Assembly (NCBI GenBank): GCA_963827065.1
Contig: CAWGZM010000006.1
Span: 248,001 to 312,000 of the forward strand
Direction of reading: 5' to 3'
From: JACVRW01 sp963827065
GTDB taxonomy: Bacteria; Actinomycetota; Thermoleophilia; Solirubrobacterales; Thermoleophilaceae
DNA length: 64,000 nt
Part shown: positions 50,618 to 57,833 of the stretch, piece by piece
Numbering within the stretch: position 1 is the stretch's first letter
How the letters are laid out: the number at the start of each line of letters is the position of its first letter
The notes under the pieces: model-generated
Told to the model about the DNA's origin: nothing
Databases searched by the model: none
Seen by the model: the letters and a program-made list of their open reading frames with translations, nothing else
Made by a program: the position numbers and the translations under genes

Positions 50618-51763
50618 ATGCGGCGCCTGTTCCTGCTCGTAGCGGCCGTCGTGCTGGTGGACACCTCTTTCTTCGCCGCCGTGTCGCCGCTGCTGCCCCA
50701 GTACGCCGACGAGTTCGGCCTCTCGAAGACGGGCGCAGGCGTGCTCACGGCCGCGTACCCCGCCGGCACCTTCGCCGCGGCCGTGCCGAGCGGCTGGCTC
50801 GCCGCGCGCTGGGGCGTCAAGCCCACGCTGTTGCTCGGGCTCGGGCTGCTCGGCGTGACGAGCCTCGTGTTCGCGTTCGCGAACCACATCGTGCTGCTCG
50901 ACGCCGCGCGCTTCATCCAGGGAGTAGGCGGCGCCTGCATGTGGGCGGCGGGCATGGCCTGGCTCGTCTCGGCCGCGCCGCCCGAGCGCCGCGGCGAGCT
51001 GATCGGCTCGGCGCTCGCCGCCGCGATCATCGGTGTGTTGCTCGGGCCCGTGCTCGGCGGCGCCGCAACGGTGGTCGGGCCAGAGATCGTGTTCAGCGCC
51101 GTCGCAGTCGGCGCCGCCGCGCTCGCCGGGTGGGCGTGGGTCACGCCCGGCGTCGAGCCCGAGCCGGGCGCCCTGCTCTCACAGCTGTCGTCGGCGCTGC
51201 GCAGGCCGGCCGTGCTGGCCGGCTTCTGGCTGTTCACACTACCCGCGCTGTTCGCCGGCGTGATCGAGGTGCTCGGTCCGCTGCGGCTCGACGACCTGGG
51301 CGCGAGCGGAGCGGCCATCGGCGCGATCTTCCTGATTACCGCCGCGGGCGAGGCCGTGATCAGCCCGATCGCCGGCCGCCTCTCGGACCGGCGCGGCCGG
51401 CTCACGCCCATCCGTGCGGGTCTCACCGGAGCGCTCGTGATGGCGATCCTCCTGCCGCTGCCGGGCACCGTCGTGCTGATGGGGATCGCGATCCTGTTCG
51501 CGTTCGCCTCGCTCGGCGGATTCTGGGCGCCGGCGATGGCCCTGCTCTCGGACGCATCCGAGGAGTCCGGCCTCGACCAGGCGCTCGCCTTCTCGATCTC
51601 GAACCTGGCCTGGGCGGTCGGTCACGTGGTCGGCGCCGGCGCCGGTGGCGCCGTCGCCGAGGTGTCCTCCGACGCCGTGCCCTACGCGGCGCTCGGCGTC
51701 ATCACCGCAGTGACGCTCGCCGGCGTGACCGTCATGAGTCGTCGTCAGCCCGCGACGGCTTGA
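50618..51763 (+). CDS. MFS transporter
   Basis: 381 residues with about twelve membrane helices, in the major facilitator superfamily. The first helix starts MRRLFLLVAAVVLVDTSFFAAV. A motif A-like loop is GWLAARWGVKPTLLLG, and a second is AGRLSDRRGRLTP between the halves. Resemblance is to drug/sugar efflux members; the substrate is unknown. An earlier GTG (50600) is in frame, but the -10-like hexamer supports the ATG. The last 32 bases overlap the convergent MEDS gene. Confidence 0.88.
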   Translation: MRRLFLLVAAVVLVDTSFFAAVSPLLPQYADEFGLSKTGAGVLTAAYPAGTFAAAVPSGWLAARWGVKPTLLLGLGLLGVTSLVFAFANHIVLLDAARFIQGVGGACMWAAGMAWLVSAAPPERRGELIGSALAAAIIGVLLGPVLGGAATVVGPEIVFSAVAVGAAALAGWAWVTPGVEPEPGALLSQLSSALRRPAVLAGFWLFTLPALFAGVIEVLGPLRLDDLGASGAAIGAIFLITAAGEAVISPIAGRLSDRRGRLTPIRAGLTGALVMAILLPLPGTVVLMGIAILFAFASLGGFWAPAMALLSDASEESGLDQALAFSISNLAWAVGHVVGAGAGGAVAEVSSDAVPYAALGVITAVTLAGVTVMSRRQPATA

Positions 51764-52343
51764 ACAGCTCGAGCCCGCCCCCCGAGGGCACGAGGACGCC
51801 GTCGTGGTGGCCCGCGCCTAGCTCGGCGAGCCGCCCGAGCGCCGCTGGTGCGTCGAGCCCGCCCACGACGTACGGGCAGAGGGTCACGACGGGACGGTCG
51901 CGAAAGTGCTCCTCCCATGCGTGCTCGACCTTCATCGCGTGCTCGAAGGAGTCGGAGTCGGCGCGGACCGGCGTGTGCGACGACCACAGCGCGCTGAGCC
52001 CGCGCGTGAGCGCGTCGTCGAAATCGGCGTCGAGCCGGCGTGGCAGCTGCTCGGGCGGTTCCCCGCGCCTGATCTCCTCGAGCGCCAGCCGCCGATCCGC
52101 CTCGAGGCCGGGGACGTCGAGGCCGGCGCCGGTGAGGGCCTCGCGGTCGCGCTCGGGCTCGATGCTGCGGTGGACGAGCCAGCCGCCCCGCTTCACGGCG
52201 AGCGTGTAGAACGACGCAACGATTGGCGTGAACTCCTCCTCGCTGCGGAGGAGCACGGCGACGTGGGGGCAGGCTCCGCCGTCGAGCGCCGGTGCAAGCG
52301 CGCCGGTGAGCACAGGTGGCACGTTAGACGAGTCGCCCTTCAC
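51732..52343 (-). CDS. MEDS-domain (DcmR-like sensory) protein
   Basis: 203 residues. The sequence CPHVAVLLRSEEEFTPIVASFYTLAVKRGGWLVHRSIEPE and the later WEEHFRDRPVVTLCPYVVG pattern suggest the MEDS domain. That RecA-like sensory domain is often joined to histidine kinases in methylotrophs and actinobacteria. Its Walker-type loop is not obvious, so assignment is moderate. The GTG start overlaps the histidine-kinase stop (GTGA), so it is the downstream partner of that kinase and may feed signal into it. Confidence 0.65.
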   Translation of the reverse strand: MKGDSSNVPPVLTGALAPALDGGACPHVAVLLRSEEEFTPIVASFYTLAVKRGGWLVHRSIEPERDREALTGAGLDVPGLEADRRLALEEIRRGEPPEQLPRRLDADFDDALTRGLSALWSSHTPVRADSDSFEHAMKVEHAWEEHFRDRPVVTLCPYVVGGLDAPAALGRLAELGAGHHDGVLVPSGGGLELFKPSRADDDS

Positions 52344-53464
52344 ACCGGCACCTCGAGCCGCACGCGCGCGCCGTCGTCCGGCGCCGAGCTCACCGTGAGC
52401 AGCCCGCCGGCGCTGCGCGCGCGCTCGCGCATCAGCGTGAGACCGAAGTGCCCGTCGCCCGGCCCGCCGGCCTCTGCCGGCTGGAAGCCGACGCCGTCGT
52501 CCTCGATCTCGAGCGTCAGCCGCCCGTCCTCGACGCACATCCGCACCTCGACATGCTGGGGCTGCGCGTGGCGAGCCGAGTTCGCGAGCGCCTCCGTCAG
52601 GACCCGCACCACCACGGCCGTGGTCTCGGGCGACACGTCGACGGCCGGTCCATCGCAACTCACGACGAGTGGCAGGCCCTGGCCGCGCCGGGCGCTCACC
52701 TCCTTGACGGCGGCCTCGATGCCGCCCAGCGGGATGTGCACCGACAGGTCCTCGAGCCGGGCCCGCACAACGCGTCGGGCGGACGCCACCGCCTCCCGCA
52801 GCCGCTCGGCGCTCGCGCGGGCGAGCTCGGGAGGCGGGTCCGACTCGAGCAGGGCGAGCTCGCGGGTCGCGAGAGCCAAGTCCTGCGCGAGGCCGTCGTG
52901 GATCTCCGCGGCGAGCCGGGCGCGCTCGCGCTCGATCTCCGCGCCCTGCAGCTGCTGGCGCAGGCGCGCGGTCGCGATCCCCGACGCGAGCAGGTCGCCG
53001 AGCAGGGTGACCAGTGTGGCGGCGGTCGGGTCGAGCGAGAGAGGCGGCGAGGCGGAGGCGATCACGACGCCGACGAGCCTGCGCTCCGAGACGAGTGGCA
53101 CGACGAGCCAGGAGCCGGCCGGCGGGACGAACGGGTTAGCCACGAGCCAGCTCGCCTCGTCGCGGAAGACGAGCGGGGCCCCGCTCATCGTCGCGAGCTG
53201 CCAGGCCTCGTCGTCGAACGCCACCTCGTCGCGCGCCTGCGTGCTCGCCCCCTCCCCCGCCGAGGTGATGTAGCGCTGCAGGGTGGCGGCCTCGGCAAAC
53301 CGCGGCAGGTAGAGCACGACCAGCTCGAGCCCGAGCCCGTCGCGCATCTCGTCCAGGGCTCGCTCGGCCAGCTGGCTCAGGCTGCCGCTGCCGACGAGCG
53401 CCCGGGCGACGCGCCCCAGGGCGCCGAGCGCGGCAAGGCCGGTGGGCCTCTCCTCAGTCGTCAC
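52340..53464 (-). CDS. NarL-type sensor histidine kinase with GAF domain
   Basis: 374 residues, no membrane helices, so a cytosolic sensor. A GAF domain covers about 25-170 (QLAERALDEMRDGLGLELVVLYLPR...). HisKA_3 follows with the phospho-acceptor His in LAAEIHDGLAQDLALA. The HATPase_c motifs are ALANSARHA (N box) and EDDGVGF with GHFGLTLMRERA. It is divergent from its likely partner response regulator, 25 bases apart. The GTG at 53464 starts VTTEERPTGLAAL. Confidence 0.9.
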   Translation of the reverse strand: MTTEERPTGLAALGALGRVARALVGSGSLSQLAERALDEMRDGLGLELVVLYLPRFAEAATLQRYITSAGEGASTQARDEVAFDDEAWQLATMSGAPLVFRDEASWLVANPFVPPAGSWLVVPLVSERRLVGVVIASASPPLSLDPTAATLVTLLGDLLASGIATARLRQQLQGAEIERERARLAAEIHDGLAQDLALATRELALLESDPPPELARASAERLREAVASARRVVRARLEDLSVHIPLGGIEAAVKEVSARRGQGLPLVVSCDGPAVDVSPETTAVVVRVLTEALANSARHAQPQHVEVRMCVEDGRLTLEIEDDGVGFQPAEAGGPGDGHFGLTLMRERARSAGGLLTVSSAPDDGARVRLEVPV

Positions 53465-53475
53465 GGCTACGCCCC

Positions 53476-53483
53476 ACGATACT
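53476..53483. promoter_or_regulatory. Overlapping divergent -10 elements of the kinase and regulator genes
   Basis: ACGATACT contains GATACT for the plus-strand regulator (6 bases before GTG 53490). Its complement contains TATCGT for the kinase (11 bases before GTG 53464). The two hexamers overlap, so the promoters would compete. Confidence 0.4.
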
Positions 53484-53489
53484 TCCGTC

Positions 53490-54143
53490 GTGGCCTCCGA
53501 GGAGCGACCGGTGCGCGTGTTGATCGCCGACGACCATCGGCTGATGCGCGAGGGCACTGCCGCCCTGCTCGCGGCCGACGAGCGCGTCGAGGTGGTCGGC
53601 CTCGCGGCCGACGGCGCCGAGGCGATCGCGCTGGCCGAGCGCCGGCGTCCCGACGTGGCCCTGCTCGACCTCAACATGCCGGGCGTGCGCGGCATCGAGG
53701 CGTGCGCCGCGATCCGCCGCAGCAGGCCCGAGACCGAGGTGATGATCCTCACCGTCTCCGAGCACGAGCCCGACCTGTATGCATCGCTGCGGGTCGGCGC
53801 CGCCGGCTACCTGCTCAAGGACATTGCGCCTGGCGAGCTGATCGAGGCCGTGCTGGCCGCGGGGCGCGGCGAGCCGCGCATCCCCGCGTCGATGGCCGGC
53901 CGCCTCCTCCAGGAGCTGGCGGGGGCGGCGCGCGAGCCGAGCCCCGACCCGCTCGCAACCCTGAGCGAGCGCGAGCGCGAGGTCCTCGCGCTGCTGGCGG
54001 AGGGCCTCCGTAACCGCGAGATCGCCGAGCGGCTCGTGATCAGCGAGGCGACCGTCAAGACCCACGTGCGCCACGTGCTCGAGAAGCTCCACTTCCGCAA
54101 CCGGGCCGAGGCGGCTGCTTTCGCGGCCCGCCACCTCGACTGA
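53490..54143 (+). CDS. NarL/FixJ-family response regulator
   Basis: 217 residues. The receiver domain has the acidic pocket (LIADDHRLMREG), the phospho-acceptor Asp in VALLDLNMPGVRG and the Lys in GYLLKDIAPGEL. A LuxR-type helix-turn-helix follows (LSEREREVLALLAEGLRNREIAERLVISEATVKTHV). It should be phosphorylated by the adjacent divergent kinase. The GTG at 53490 gives the standard VASEERPVRVLIADDH beginning. Confidence 0.93.
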   Translation: MASEERPVRVLIADDHRLMREGTAALLAADERVEVVGLAADGAEAIALAERRRPDVALLDLNMPGVRGIEACAAIRRSRPETEVMILTVSEHEPDLYASLRVGAAGYLLKDIAPGELIEAVLAAGRGEPRIPASMAGRLLQELAGAAREPSPDPLATLSEREREVLALLAEGLRNREIAERLVISEATVKTHVRHVLEKLHFRNRAEAAAFAARHLD

Positions 54144-54144
54144 C

Positions 54145-54513
54145 TCACGCGGTCGCCTGCAGCGTCGCGCTGCGCAGGGCCTGCAGCATGCTCTTCTTGA
54201 CGTCCTCGACGCCGAGCTCGAGGCTCGAGGCGACCTGGTCCGTCGAGTAGCCGGCCAGCCGGGCGAGCGCAACTGCGTCGCGCCCGGGCTGCGGCATGAC
54301 CTCGAAGCAGGAGGCCGGTGCCTTCCGGACCGCCGACAGGATGGCGCGCTCTACCAGCGCCTCGCGGGCGATCACAGCCTCGCCGGCCGCCCCGCCGAGC
54401 ACCCGCTCGGTCACGCAGGCCGCAGCGCGCTCGTCACGGGCCGCCGCCAGGGCGGCGCCGTAGACGTGCGGCGCCATCCGCATCAGCTCCGCCGTCCGGG
54501 CAAGGTGACTCAT
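54145..54513 (-). CDS. Small sigma-factor-like protein
   Basis: 122 residues. The C-terminal 40 (ALARLAGYSTDQVASSLELGVEDVKKSMLQALRS) look like sigma-70 region 4. The N-terminal part is a helical remnant without a clear region 2 promoter-melting motif. It may be a DNA-binding regulator derived from an ECF sigma factor, or an incomplete sigma. The ATG at 54513 is chosen over the upstream start at 54549 because TACGGT lies 7 bases before it. Its stop is one base from the convergent response-regulator stop. Confidence 0.65.
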   Translation of the reverse strand: MSHLARTAELMRMAPHVYGAALAAARDERAAACVTERVLGGAAGEAVIAREALVERAILSAVRKAPASCFEVMPQPGRDAVALARLAGYSTDQVASSLELGVEDVKKSMLQALRSATLQATA

Positions 54514-54520
54514 GCGACCC

Positions 54521-54526
54521 ACCGTA
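54521..54526 (-). promoter_or_regulatory. TANNNT -10 element for the sigma-like gene
   Basis: TACGGT on the minus strand, 7 bases before the ATG at 54513. Confidence 0.35.
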
Positions 54527-54587
54527 TGGCGGCGCGCACGCGCCGCCATCGCCCGGATGGCTCATCTCACATCAGCCGAAAGGTTGA

Positions 54588-55172
54588 TCAGGGGCAGTTC
54601 GGCCAGGGCGCGTTACCGCTGCGGCGATACAGCTTGAGTGCGAGCCGATCCTGCTTCCACTCGGGCGCCTCGGCGGGGTCGCCCGTCCCGCCGAGACCCT
54701 CCCAGGTGCCCTGGCTGAACTGGTACTTGCCGCGGTACTGCCCGTCGGGCGAGACCGCGCTCGGGTTGGCGCCGGACTCGCATTCAGCGATCGCGCGCAG
54801 GATGCCGGGGATCCGGCTGCCGCCGCTCGACCGGCGCCTCACCGTGTTGCTGCTAGAGGGCTCGAGCCCCAGCGCGGCGCGCGTCTGCGGGCCCACGATG
54901 CCGTCGGCGAGCAGCCCCTTGGAGCGCTGGAAACGCCTCACGGCGCGCTCCGTCTGCGGTCCGAAGACCCCGTCCGCCGGGATGCCCAGCTTCGATTGGA
55001 TCTGACGGACGGCAGAGCCGCGGTGGCCTCGTTTGACGACCATCTCGGCGGAGGCAGAGGCCTCGACCGTGTCGGCCTGGGCGCCCGGCGCCATCACACA
55101 TAGCGCCATGAGCGCCAGCAGCACGCCGAATCCGGCGCGCACACGACTAACGGCATCAACGATCCCTCGCAA
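54588..55172 (-). CDS. Secreted Rpf/transglycosylase-like protein with PG-binding domain
   Basis: 194 residues. A Sec signal peptide (about 1-34, VLLALMALCVMAPGAQA) is followed by a PG_binding_1 domain (RGSAVRQIQSKLGIPADGVFGPQTERAVRRFQ), then a Ser/Arg linker. The resuscitation-promoting-factor/lysozyme-like domain begins ILRAIAECESGANP, with the catalytic Glu of AxxESG appearing as AECESG, and continues QYRGKYQFSQGTW. It should cut peptidoglycan glycan strands, as in spore/dormant-cell growth. The start is TTG (55172) with a G-rich ribosome-binding site; GTG 55142 is the alternative. A c-di-AMP riboswitch precedes it. Confidence 0.88.
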   Translation of the reverse strand: MRGIVDAVSRVRAGFGVLLALMALCVMAPGAQADTVEASASAEMVVKRGHRGSAVRQIQSKLGIPADGVFGPQTERAVRRFQRSKGLLADGIVGPQTRAALGLEPSSSNTVRRRSSGGSRIPGILRAIAECESGANPSAVSPDGQYRGKYQFSQGTWEGLGGTGDPAEAPEWKQDRLALKLYRRSGNAPWPNCP

Positions 55173-55189
55173 AGTGTCGGTTCCCCTTT

Positions 55190-55350
55190 CCAGATGCCTA
55201 CGAGGTGAGCTGACGGGCTCGCGCCGGAAAGTGCGCTACGCAGGCTCAGCTGCGATTCGCCCCTGCGACCTCAGACGGCCGCTTTGGTTCCCCCGCTCCG
55301 CGCGTTCGGGACGGCGCGGACTCGGCGATTCGACGGTGTGAAGGCGTATA
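55190..55350 (-). ncRNA. c-di-AMP riboswitch (ydaO-yuaA type)
   Basis: The minus-strand leader contains the ydaO hallmarks in order: GCGGGGGAACCA (about 55290), GGGGCGAATC (about 55257), and the long conserved 3' block CCCGTCAGCTCACCTCGTAGGC (55194-55215). A GCCT...AGGC pairing (near 55343 and 55195) closes the P1 stem. This class binds c-di-AMP and commonly controls cell-wall hydrolase and Rpf genes in actinobacteria, usually turning them off. Here it ends about 20 bases before the Rpf-like start, fitting that role. Exact ends are approximate. Confidence 0.85.
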
Positions 55351-55362
55351 TCCAAGCAGACG

Positions 55363-55377
55363 GGTGTTTGAAACACC
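55363..55377. repeat. Palindrome upstream of the riboswitch
   Basis: GGTGTTT-G-AAACACC is a perfect 7-base inverted repeat. It is followed at once by an overlapping ACACCGGTGT palindrome. It sits where the promoter of the riboswitch transcript is expected and could bind a regulator. Confidence 0.45.
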
Positions 55378-55405
55378 GGTGTAGCCGTGTTTCCTCCAGA
55401 TCCGG

Positions 55406-55651
55406 CTATCGGCCGGCCGTCAGCAGGTCGTCGACGATCGTGACGATGTCGACGGGCTCCGGCACGGGCTCGCGCTCGAAGCGCCGCGGGCGAGGCGGCG
55501 TCACCGGGTCGAGCGCGGGCCGCGGCGGCGGCGCGGGCAGCTGGGCGGCCGCGTGCCGGCGGCGCTGGAGCCACACGGCCGCGGCGAGCGCGCCGACCAG
55601 GAGCGGGGCGAAGCGCAGGAGCAGCCTCAGGCCGGGCACGACGGCGACCAT
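55406..55651 (-). CDS. Small single-pass membrane protein
   Basis: 81 residues: one membrane helix near the N-terminus (about 5-28, LLLRFAPLLVGALAAAVWL), a basic stop (QRRRHAAA), then a Pro-rich cytoplasmic stretch and an acidic end PEPVDIVTIVDDLLTAGR. No family recognised. It is divergent from the SDR gene and lies upstream of the riboswitch on the same strand; it is probably its own transcript. Confidence 0.6.
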   Translation of the reverse strand: MVAVVPGLRLLLRFAPLLVGALAAAVWLQRRRHAAAQLPAPPPRPALDPVTPPRPRRFEREPVPEPVDIVTIVDDLLTAGR

Positions 55652-55668
55652 AGCGCTCGGACCGGGAG

Positions 55669-55674
55669 TACGCT
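55669..55674 (+). promoter_or_regulatory. TANNNT -10 element for the SDR
   Basis: TACGCT, 9 bases before the GTG at 55684. It would drive SDR-kinase-kdpE. Confidence 0.35.
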
Positions 55675-55683
55675 TGCCACGCC

Positions 55684-56430
55684 GTGGACCTAGGGCTCAA
55701 CGACAGGGTGGCGCTCGTGACGGGCGCCTCTCAGGGGATCGGGCTCGGCATCGCCGGCGAGCTTGCCGCCGAGGGCGCGCGCGTCGCCATCAGCTCGCGC
55801 ACGAAGGAGCGCGTCGAGGCCGCGGCCAGCGAGATCGGCGTGCGGCCGTACGTCCACGACATGCTCGACCTCGATGCCGCGCCCGGGCTCGTCCGGAGCG
55901 TCGAGGAGGACCTCGGCCCCATCGAGATCCTCGTGACCAACACCGGCGGCCCTCCGGGCGGCAACCCGCTCGACTTCACACGCGAGCAGTGGGAGCAGGC
56001 CCACCGCGAGCTCGTGGTGGCGCCCATCGAGCTGATCGAGCTCGTCGTGCCCGGCATGCGCGAGCGCGGCTTCGGGCGTGTGCTGAACGTCGCCTCCTCG
56101 ACCGTGCTCGAGCCGAACCCGAAGCTGATGCTGTCGAACTCGCACCGGCCCGGGATCGTCGCGGCGTTCAAGACGTTGGCGCGTCACCTCGCCGCCGACG
56201 GCATCACCTTCAACTCGCTGCTGCCCGGCAGGATCGCGACCGAGCGGCTGGCCCACCTCTACGACTCTCTCGACGCCGCCCACGAGGCGGCGCGCGACGA
56301 GATCCCCGCCGGGAGGCTCGGCACCGCCGAGGAGATGGGAGCGGCGGCCGCCTTTCTGTGCTCGGAGCGCGCCGCGTACATCACGGGCGTGGCCCTGCTG
56401 GTGGACGGCGGGATGACCCAGGGGGTCTGA
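55684..56430 (+). CDS. SDR-family oxidoreductase lacking the catalytic tyrosine
   Basis: 248-residue Rossmann protein. The NAD(P) loop is VTGASQGIGLGIAGEL. The NNAG-like motif is altered to TNTGGPPGG. The catalytic Ser is in NVASSTV. Where YxxxK is expected the sequence reads SNSHRPGIVAAFKTLA: the Lys is kept but Tyr is replaced by His or Arg. A subgroup of FabG-like proteins shares this change, so either the chemistry differs or it is non-catalytic. The end GVALLVDGGMTQGV is classic. It is followed two bases later by the kinase gene. Confidence 0.86.
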   Translation: MDLGLNDRVALVTGASQGIGLGIAGELAAEGARVAISSRTKERVEAAASEIGVRPYVHDMLDLDAAPGLVRSVEEDLGPIEILVTNTGGPPGGNPLDFTREQWEQAHRELVVAPIELIELVVPGMRERGFGRVLNVASSTVLEPNPKLMLSNSHRPGIVAAFKTLARHLAADGITFNSLLPGRIATERLAHLYDSLDAAHEAARDEIPAGRLGTAEEMGAAAAFLCSERAAYITGVALLVDGGMTQGV

Positions 56431-56432
56431 GG

Positions 56433-57833
56433 GTGGGCAGGCCCCCGACCGCCCGGGGACTGGCGCTCGCCGTTGCATCGGTTGCACTCACCACGGCCCT
56501 GATCTATCCGCTCGCCGAGGCCGTCCCGGTGGTCTCCACGGGCGTCGTCTACCTGATCGCGGTGCTGCTCGTGTCCTCCTACGCCGGTCTCTGGCCGGGC
56601 CTGCTGACGGCTCTGCTGAGCGCCGCCGCCTGGAACTTCTTCCATCTGCCGCCGACCGGCGAGTTCACGATCGCGGACGGCGAGAACTGGGTCGCGCTCG
56701 CCGTGTTCACGGTCGCGGCGGCCGTGACGAGCACTCTCGCCGGCGCGGCGCGCAGCCGCGCCGAGGAGGCCGAGCGCGGCAGGCGCGAGGCGGACCTGAC
56801 GGCAGAGATGGCCCGGCTCCTGCTCGGTGGCTCCAGCGACGAGCAGCCGCTGCGGACGGTCGGGCAGCGGATCGCCCAGGCATACGACCTGTCGAGCGTG
56901 TCGGTCGAGCTCTCCTGGGTCGACTCCGACGCCCGCCGCCGGGCGCTCCCGCTGATCGTCGACGGCAGCCGCATCGGCACGGTCCTGGTGCCCGCCGAGG
57001 CCGACGCCGGGGTCCTGAACGCGCTCCAAGACCGCGTCATACCCGCGCTCGAGACGCTGGTCGGCGCCGCGCGCCGGCGCGGCGAGCTCGAGGCCCAGGT
57101 AATCGAGACGAAGGCGCTGCGGCGCAGCAACGTGGTCAAGACCACGCTCCTGCGCACGATCTCGCACGACCTGCGCTCGCCGCTGACGGCGATCACGACC
57201 GCGGCCGGCGGGCTCGGGTCGCCGACCCTCGGCGACGACGAGCGGCGCGAGCTGATCTCCGTGATCGAGACCGAGAGCGAGCGACTCACGCGGCTCGTCG
57301 AGAACCTGCTCGACCTGACGAGGCTGCAGGCGGGCAGCGCCGACCCGCAGGCGGACTGGTGCGCGATCGACGAGCTCGTGCAGGCGGCGGTCGACTCCGT
57401 CTCACGGCCGGCGGCCGGCTTCGACGTGGACCTCGATCCCGGCCTGCCGCTCGTCCGCGCGGACGCGGTGCAGCTCGAGCGGGCGTTCGCCAACGTGCTC
57501 GAGAACTCGAGCCGCTTCGCCGGCTCGGAGCCGGTCACGATCCGCGGCCGTGCGGCCGGCAAGTTCGTAGTGCTCCGGATCTCCGACCACGGGCCTGGCA
57601 TCCCGAGCGAGGAGCTCGAACGCGTCTTCGAGGCCTTCCATCGCTCGCGTGGCAGCGGCGGCAGCGCCGGCTCCGGCCTCGGCCTCGCGATAGCTCGCGG
57701 GTTCCTCGAGGCGAACGGCGGCCGCATCCGGGCGGAGTCGCTGCCCGGCCAGGGAACGAGCTTCGTGATCCAGGTGCCGATCCCGGTCGAGGAGCCCGCC
57801 GCCGCGCCGGCGGCGGAACGCAGCGCCGAATGA
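56433..57833 (+). CDS. KdpD-type sensor kinase lacking the N-terminal KdpD/USP domains
   Basis: 466 residues, about half of a normal KdpD (roughly 900). The DUF4118 four-helix membrane domain starts near residue 10 (ALAVASVALTTALIYPLAE) and includes AAAWNFFHLPPTGEFTIAD. A GAF-like stretch follows. HisKA has the acceptor His in LLRTISHDLRSPLTAITTA, and HATPase_c carries N, G1 (DHGPGIP) and G2 (GSGLGLAIARG) boxes. The cytosolic potassium-sensing KdpD and USP modules are absent. It probably still pairs with KdpE, whose ATG overlaps its stop. GTG start two bases after the SDR stop. Confidence 0.88.
   Translation: MGRPPTARGLALAVASVALTTALIYPLAEAVPVVSTGVVYLIAVLLVSSYAGLWPGLLTALLSAAAWNFFHLPPTGEFTIADGENWVALAVFTVAAAVTSTLAGAARSRAEEAERGRREADLTAEMARLLLGGSSDEQPLRTVGQRIAQAYDLSSVSVELSWVDSDARRRALPLIVDGSRIGTVLVPAEADAGVLNALQDRVIPALETLVGAARRRGELEAQVIETKALRRSNVVKTTLLRTISHDLRSPLTAITTAAGGLGSPTLGDDERRELISVIETESERLTRLVENLLDLTRLQAGSADPQADWCAIDELVQAAVDSVSRPAAGFDVDLDPGLPLVRADAVQLERAFANVLENSSRFAGSEPVTIRGRAAGKFVVLRISDHGPGIPSEELERVFEAFHRSRGSGGSAGSGLGLAIARGFLEANGGRIRAESLPGQGTSFVIQVPIPVEEPAAAPAAERSAE

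Noticed and set aside
55284..57833. 849-codon frame extending the KdpD-type kinase upstream
   Set aside because: The upstream part is an out-of-frame shadow of the SDR gene and riboswitch region. The kinase starts at the GTG 56433.
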